From Vreelandella sedimenti (lineage in GTDB: Bacteria > Pseudomonadota > Gammaproteobacteria > Pseudomonadales > Halomonadaceae), in the NCBI RefSeq assembly GCF_013416325.1, contig NZ_JACCGK010000006.1, positions 186,001-250,000 of the forward strand: 64,000 nt of DNA. Reading direction: 5' to 3'. A program made the position numbers and the translations under genes. Positions 61,681-64,000 of the stretch are shown in pieces (within the stretch, counting starts at the first letter, position 1; each line of letters begins with the position of its first letter). The notes below the pieces were generated by a model. The model made no database searches and had not been told where the DNA came from. It saw only the letters and a program-made list of their open reading frames with translations.

Positions 61681-64000
61681 CACCGCTAACTCTTACCATG
61701 CAGGCGTTTGGACCCTTTGCAGGTAGTGAGACCATTGACTTCACCGCGCTGGGAAGAAGCCCACTGTTTTTGATTAATGGCCCTACCGGCGCCGGTAAAA
61801 GCTCGATTCTCGATGCCATCTGTTTTGCACTTTACGGGCAAACCACGGGCAATGAACGTGATCCGGCGCAGATGCGCTGCGACCAGGCTGACGCTTCGCT
61901 GCTAACGGAAGTGACGCTGGATTTTCGTCTGCGAGGCGTGGATTACCGGGTTCGCCGCGTGCCCCAGCAGGAGCGTCCCAAGGTGCGCGGCGAAGGGACG
62001 ACCACTCATAACGCTGAAGCCCAGCTGTGGCGATTAAAGGCAGAGGGTGAAGTGGAATCTTGCCTGGTAGCACGCAGGGTCAATGATGCTACTGCGGAGT
62101 TGCAAACCCTGATCGGCTTGGATGCCAACCAGTTTCGTCAGGTGATGGTGCTACCCCAGGGCAAGTTCCGTGAACTGCTGCTGGCAGGCTCCAAAGAGCG
62201 CGAAGTGATTTTTTCCCAGCTGTTTCAAACCCAGATTTTTCAGCGAATCGAAGAGCGCCTGCGCACCCAGGCCAATCAAATCGAGCGGGCAGTGAGTGAT
62301 CATCGCCAGCATATCAGCGGCATCCTCGTCGGTGGGGAGCTTGAGAGCGAAGCCGCGTTAGCGCAAGAGCTTGAAGGGCTGACACCCCAGGTAGACCAAG
62401 CGCGGCAACGCTTTGAAACCGCGCAGCAGCAGCGCCGTAGCGCCGAAAAACAGCGCGATGAGGCCTTGGCGCTACAGCGTCAATTTGAGGCCCGCGATCG
62501 GCTGGCGGCGGATAAAGCCCGTCATCTTGAGCAGCATAAACAGATAGAAAGCACTAAGGAGCGCTTAGCGCAAAGCACTCACGCCCAGGCGCTGCGCCCC
62601 CAGAGGGCTGCCTTAGACCAAGCGCAGCAGACGCTGACCACCGCCCAGGCCGATCAGCGGCAGGCGCAAGCCGCGTTAGCCACTCAACGTACTAACGCCG
62701 AACAGGCGCAGCAGGCGTTAGAAATGGCCCGCCAGCGTCAGGCAGAGCTCCCCGCGCTCCGGGAACGGCATCGCCAATTAGGCGAATTTATTCATAAAAG
62801 CCAGCAATTAAGCGAGTTGCAGGCGCTTTTCCAAACGGCGCAGGCCTCCTGGCAACAAGCCGATGGTGCGCTCAAGCGTGATGAGGCGCAGCTAGATAAC
62901 ATTCGTCAGCAGGGCGAAGCGATAAGCGTTAATTTGGAACGCTTACAGACAGAATTTCAGCAACTGGCCAGTGCCCCCGCTGAGCTAAGCCGCCATAACG
63001 ACCTGCTGACCCAGCGCCAAGAGCTGGATGAACTCACCCGGCAAGCGCATGAGTTAACCAGGCAACAGCAGCAGGCGACGGAGGCACTCAACCGCCAGCA
63101 AAGAGAAGCAGAACGAGCGCAGCGCCACGCCACTGAGCAAGAGATGCGCTGGCACCAGGGGCAGGCCGCGCTGTTAGCGCTCACCCTTGAACAGGATGTC
63201 CCTTGCCCGGTGTGCGGCAGCTTGGAGCATCCAGCCCCAGCGGTTAACAGTGCCGACGTGGTCAGCCAAGCGCAGGTTGAAGAAGCCAGGGCGGCGCAAG
63301 AGCAGGTTCGTCAAGCACAGCAGAGCGTCGAGCGTCACCACCATCAGCTCACTCAGCAGATTAACTACAATACAGAGCAGGCCCAGCGGCTTACCCAACA
63401 GCTAGGTGAGTGGGCTAGCCAACCGCTGGCTGAGCTGCAAAATGCCTGCGAGGGCTTGCGCCGCCAAGTGCAGCGCCGGGAAAACGTTGAGGGTGAGATT
63501 AGCCAGCAAACCGCCGCTCGCGAAGCGCTGCGTCGCGAGTGGGGCGCGCAGGATAAGCAGCTTAAAACCCAGCGGCCTGCGGTGGAAAAGGCGAAAGAGG
63601 ACGCGTTGCGCCTGGAGAGTCAGCGCGATCAGCTTAGCCAATCGCTGCCGGAAGATGCCCGCGACCCTGAGGCGATGCGCCGAACCCTCACTGAGCTTGA
63701 ACACCAGATCGCACAACTTGAAAAAGCCTGGGAGAGCGCCCAGCAGATGCTCTCGACCAGCCAAACCCAACTGGCACGGGCGGAAGAGCAGCTACGCGGA
63801 GCGAACGAACGAATCGGACGCAGCGAGCAGTCGCTACAGCAGGTGCAAGCTGAGTGGCAAGCCGCCTTGCAGACCAGCCCCTTTGAAGATGAAGCGGCGT
63901 TTCAGGCTGCGCGGTTGGATGATACCCAGCGGCAAGAGTTGACTCACAAAGTAGAGGCGTACCAACGCCGCCTGGCCGAGCTTGAAGGCGCGCTGGAGAA
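61677..64000 (+). CDS. sbcC: SbcC, ATPase subunit of SbcCD, 3' end outside window
   Basis: The frame is open from 61677 to the window end (774 complete codons). Seen: MQAFGPFAGSETIDF, Walker A NGPTGAGKSSILDAICFALYG, QVMVLPQGKFRELLLAGS with a Q-loop, then long Gln/Glu/Arg/Ala-rich coiled coils broken by the zinc hook CPVC (about 63204-63215, CPVCGS). The signature and Walker B motifs lie beyond the end. It clamps and opens DNA for SbcD. ATGA overlap with sbcD shows coupling. Confidence 0.95.
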   Translation, partial: MTPLTLTMQAFGPFAGSETIDFTALGRSPLFLINGPTGAGKSSILDAICFALYGQTTGNERDPAQMRCDQADASLLTEVTLDFRLRGVDYRVRRVPQQERPKVRGEGTTTHNAEAQLWRLKAEGEVESCLVARRVNDATAELQTLIGLDANQFRQVMVLPQGKFRELLLAGSKEREVIFSQLFQTQIFQRIEERLRTQANQIERAVSDHRQHISGILVGGELESEAALAQELEGLTPQVDQARQRFETAQQQRRSAEKQRDEALALQRQFEARDRLAADKARHLEQHKQIESTKERLAQSTHAQALRPQRAALDQAQQTLTTAQADQRQAQAALATQRTNAEQAQQALEMARQRQAELPALRERHRQLGEFIHKSQQLSELQALFQTAQASWQQADGALKRDEAQLDNIRQQGEAISVNLERLQTEFQQLASAPAELSRHNDLLTQRQELDELTRQAHELTRQQQQATEALNRQQREAERAQRHATEQEMRWHQGQAALLALTLEQDVPCPVCGSLEHPAPAVNSADVVSQAQVEEARAAQEQVRQAQQSVERHHHQLTQQINYNTEQAQRLTQQLGEWASQPLAELQNACEGLRRQVQRRENVEGEISQQTAAREALRREWGAQDKQLKTQRPAVEKAKEDALRLESQRDQLSQSLPEDARDPEAMRRTLTELEHQIAQLEKAWESAQQMLSTSQTQLARAEEQLRGANERIGRSEQSLQQVQAEWQAALQTSPFEDEAAFQAARLDDTQRQELTHKVEAYQRRLAELEGALE

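Noticed and set aside
1..64000. CRISPR array
   Set aside because: No regularly spaced repeats of 24-40 bases were seen; the only tandem repeat has 13-bp units without spacers.

Overview
The window looks like chromosome of a moderately halophilic gammaproteobacterium, probably Halomonas/Vreelandella. This is inferred from gene content (three kinds of ion-coupled carboxylate or amino acid carrier, a hydroxyproline catabolic cluster, a very large cyclic glucan synthase) and from the GC-rich codon use right of about 14.4 kb. No rRNA gene is present, so the genus is not proven.

Region 1 (1-14,417) is an AT-richer accessory island. It holds a same-strand cassette of four large nucleic-acid enzymes: an SNF2-type helicase (cut by the window edge), a Z1-domain ATPase, a beta-class DNA methyltransferase with a swapped-looking recognition region, and a 1,259-residue helicase/PD-(D/E)xK nuclease with an extra C-terminal tail. 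This reads as a compound restriction-modification or anti-phage system. Behind it lie a decayed IS5-family fragment that ends exactly at the stop codon of a small membrane-protein gene, a zinc-ribbon partner gene, an orphan AT-rich gene and a HigBA-like toxin-antitoxin pair. The island ends in the 3' half of a CAU-anticodon tRNA, the typical scar of integrase-mediated insertion.

Region 2 (14.5-25 kb): azlCD amino acid exporter, a TRAP carrier operon with TetR regulator and amidohydrolase, two paralogous Crp/Fnr regulators, and a FhuA-like TonB-dependent receptor with a Fur-type box.

Region 3 (25.1-38.7 kb): a hydroxyproline module. It has a Ser/Cys proline-racemase homologue, an amino acid ABC importer, a fused aconitase X (cis-3-hydroxyproline dehydratase type), a GntR/FCD regulator, a D-amino acid dehydrogenase, a DHDPS-family deaminase and a Cys/Cys 4-hydroxyproline epimerase, with a divergent TRAP carrier. 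A repeated TATACCAA-type palindrome links the gntR promoter and the divergent epimerase/TRAP promoter region.

Region 4 (38.9-45.3 kb): a second iron uptake locus (ATPase, receptor, two FecCD permeases, binding protein) with Fur-type boxes. Region 5 (45.3-64 kb): a second azlCD pair with a cupin-XRE regulator under a 16-bp palindrome, an MFS carrier, sstT, the 2,878-residue ndvB-like cyclic beta-1,2-glucan synthase, a DASS carboxylate transporter and sbcDC (sbcC runs off the end). A palindrome with a CGCTARCG core lies upstream of both Crp/Fnr genes and of ndvB, suggesting one regulon.
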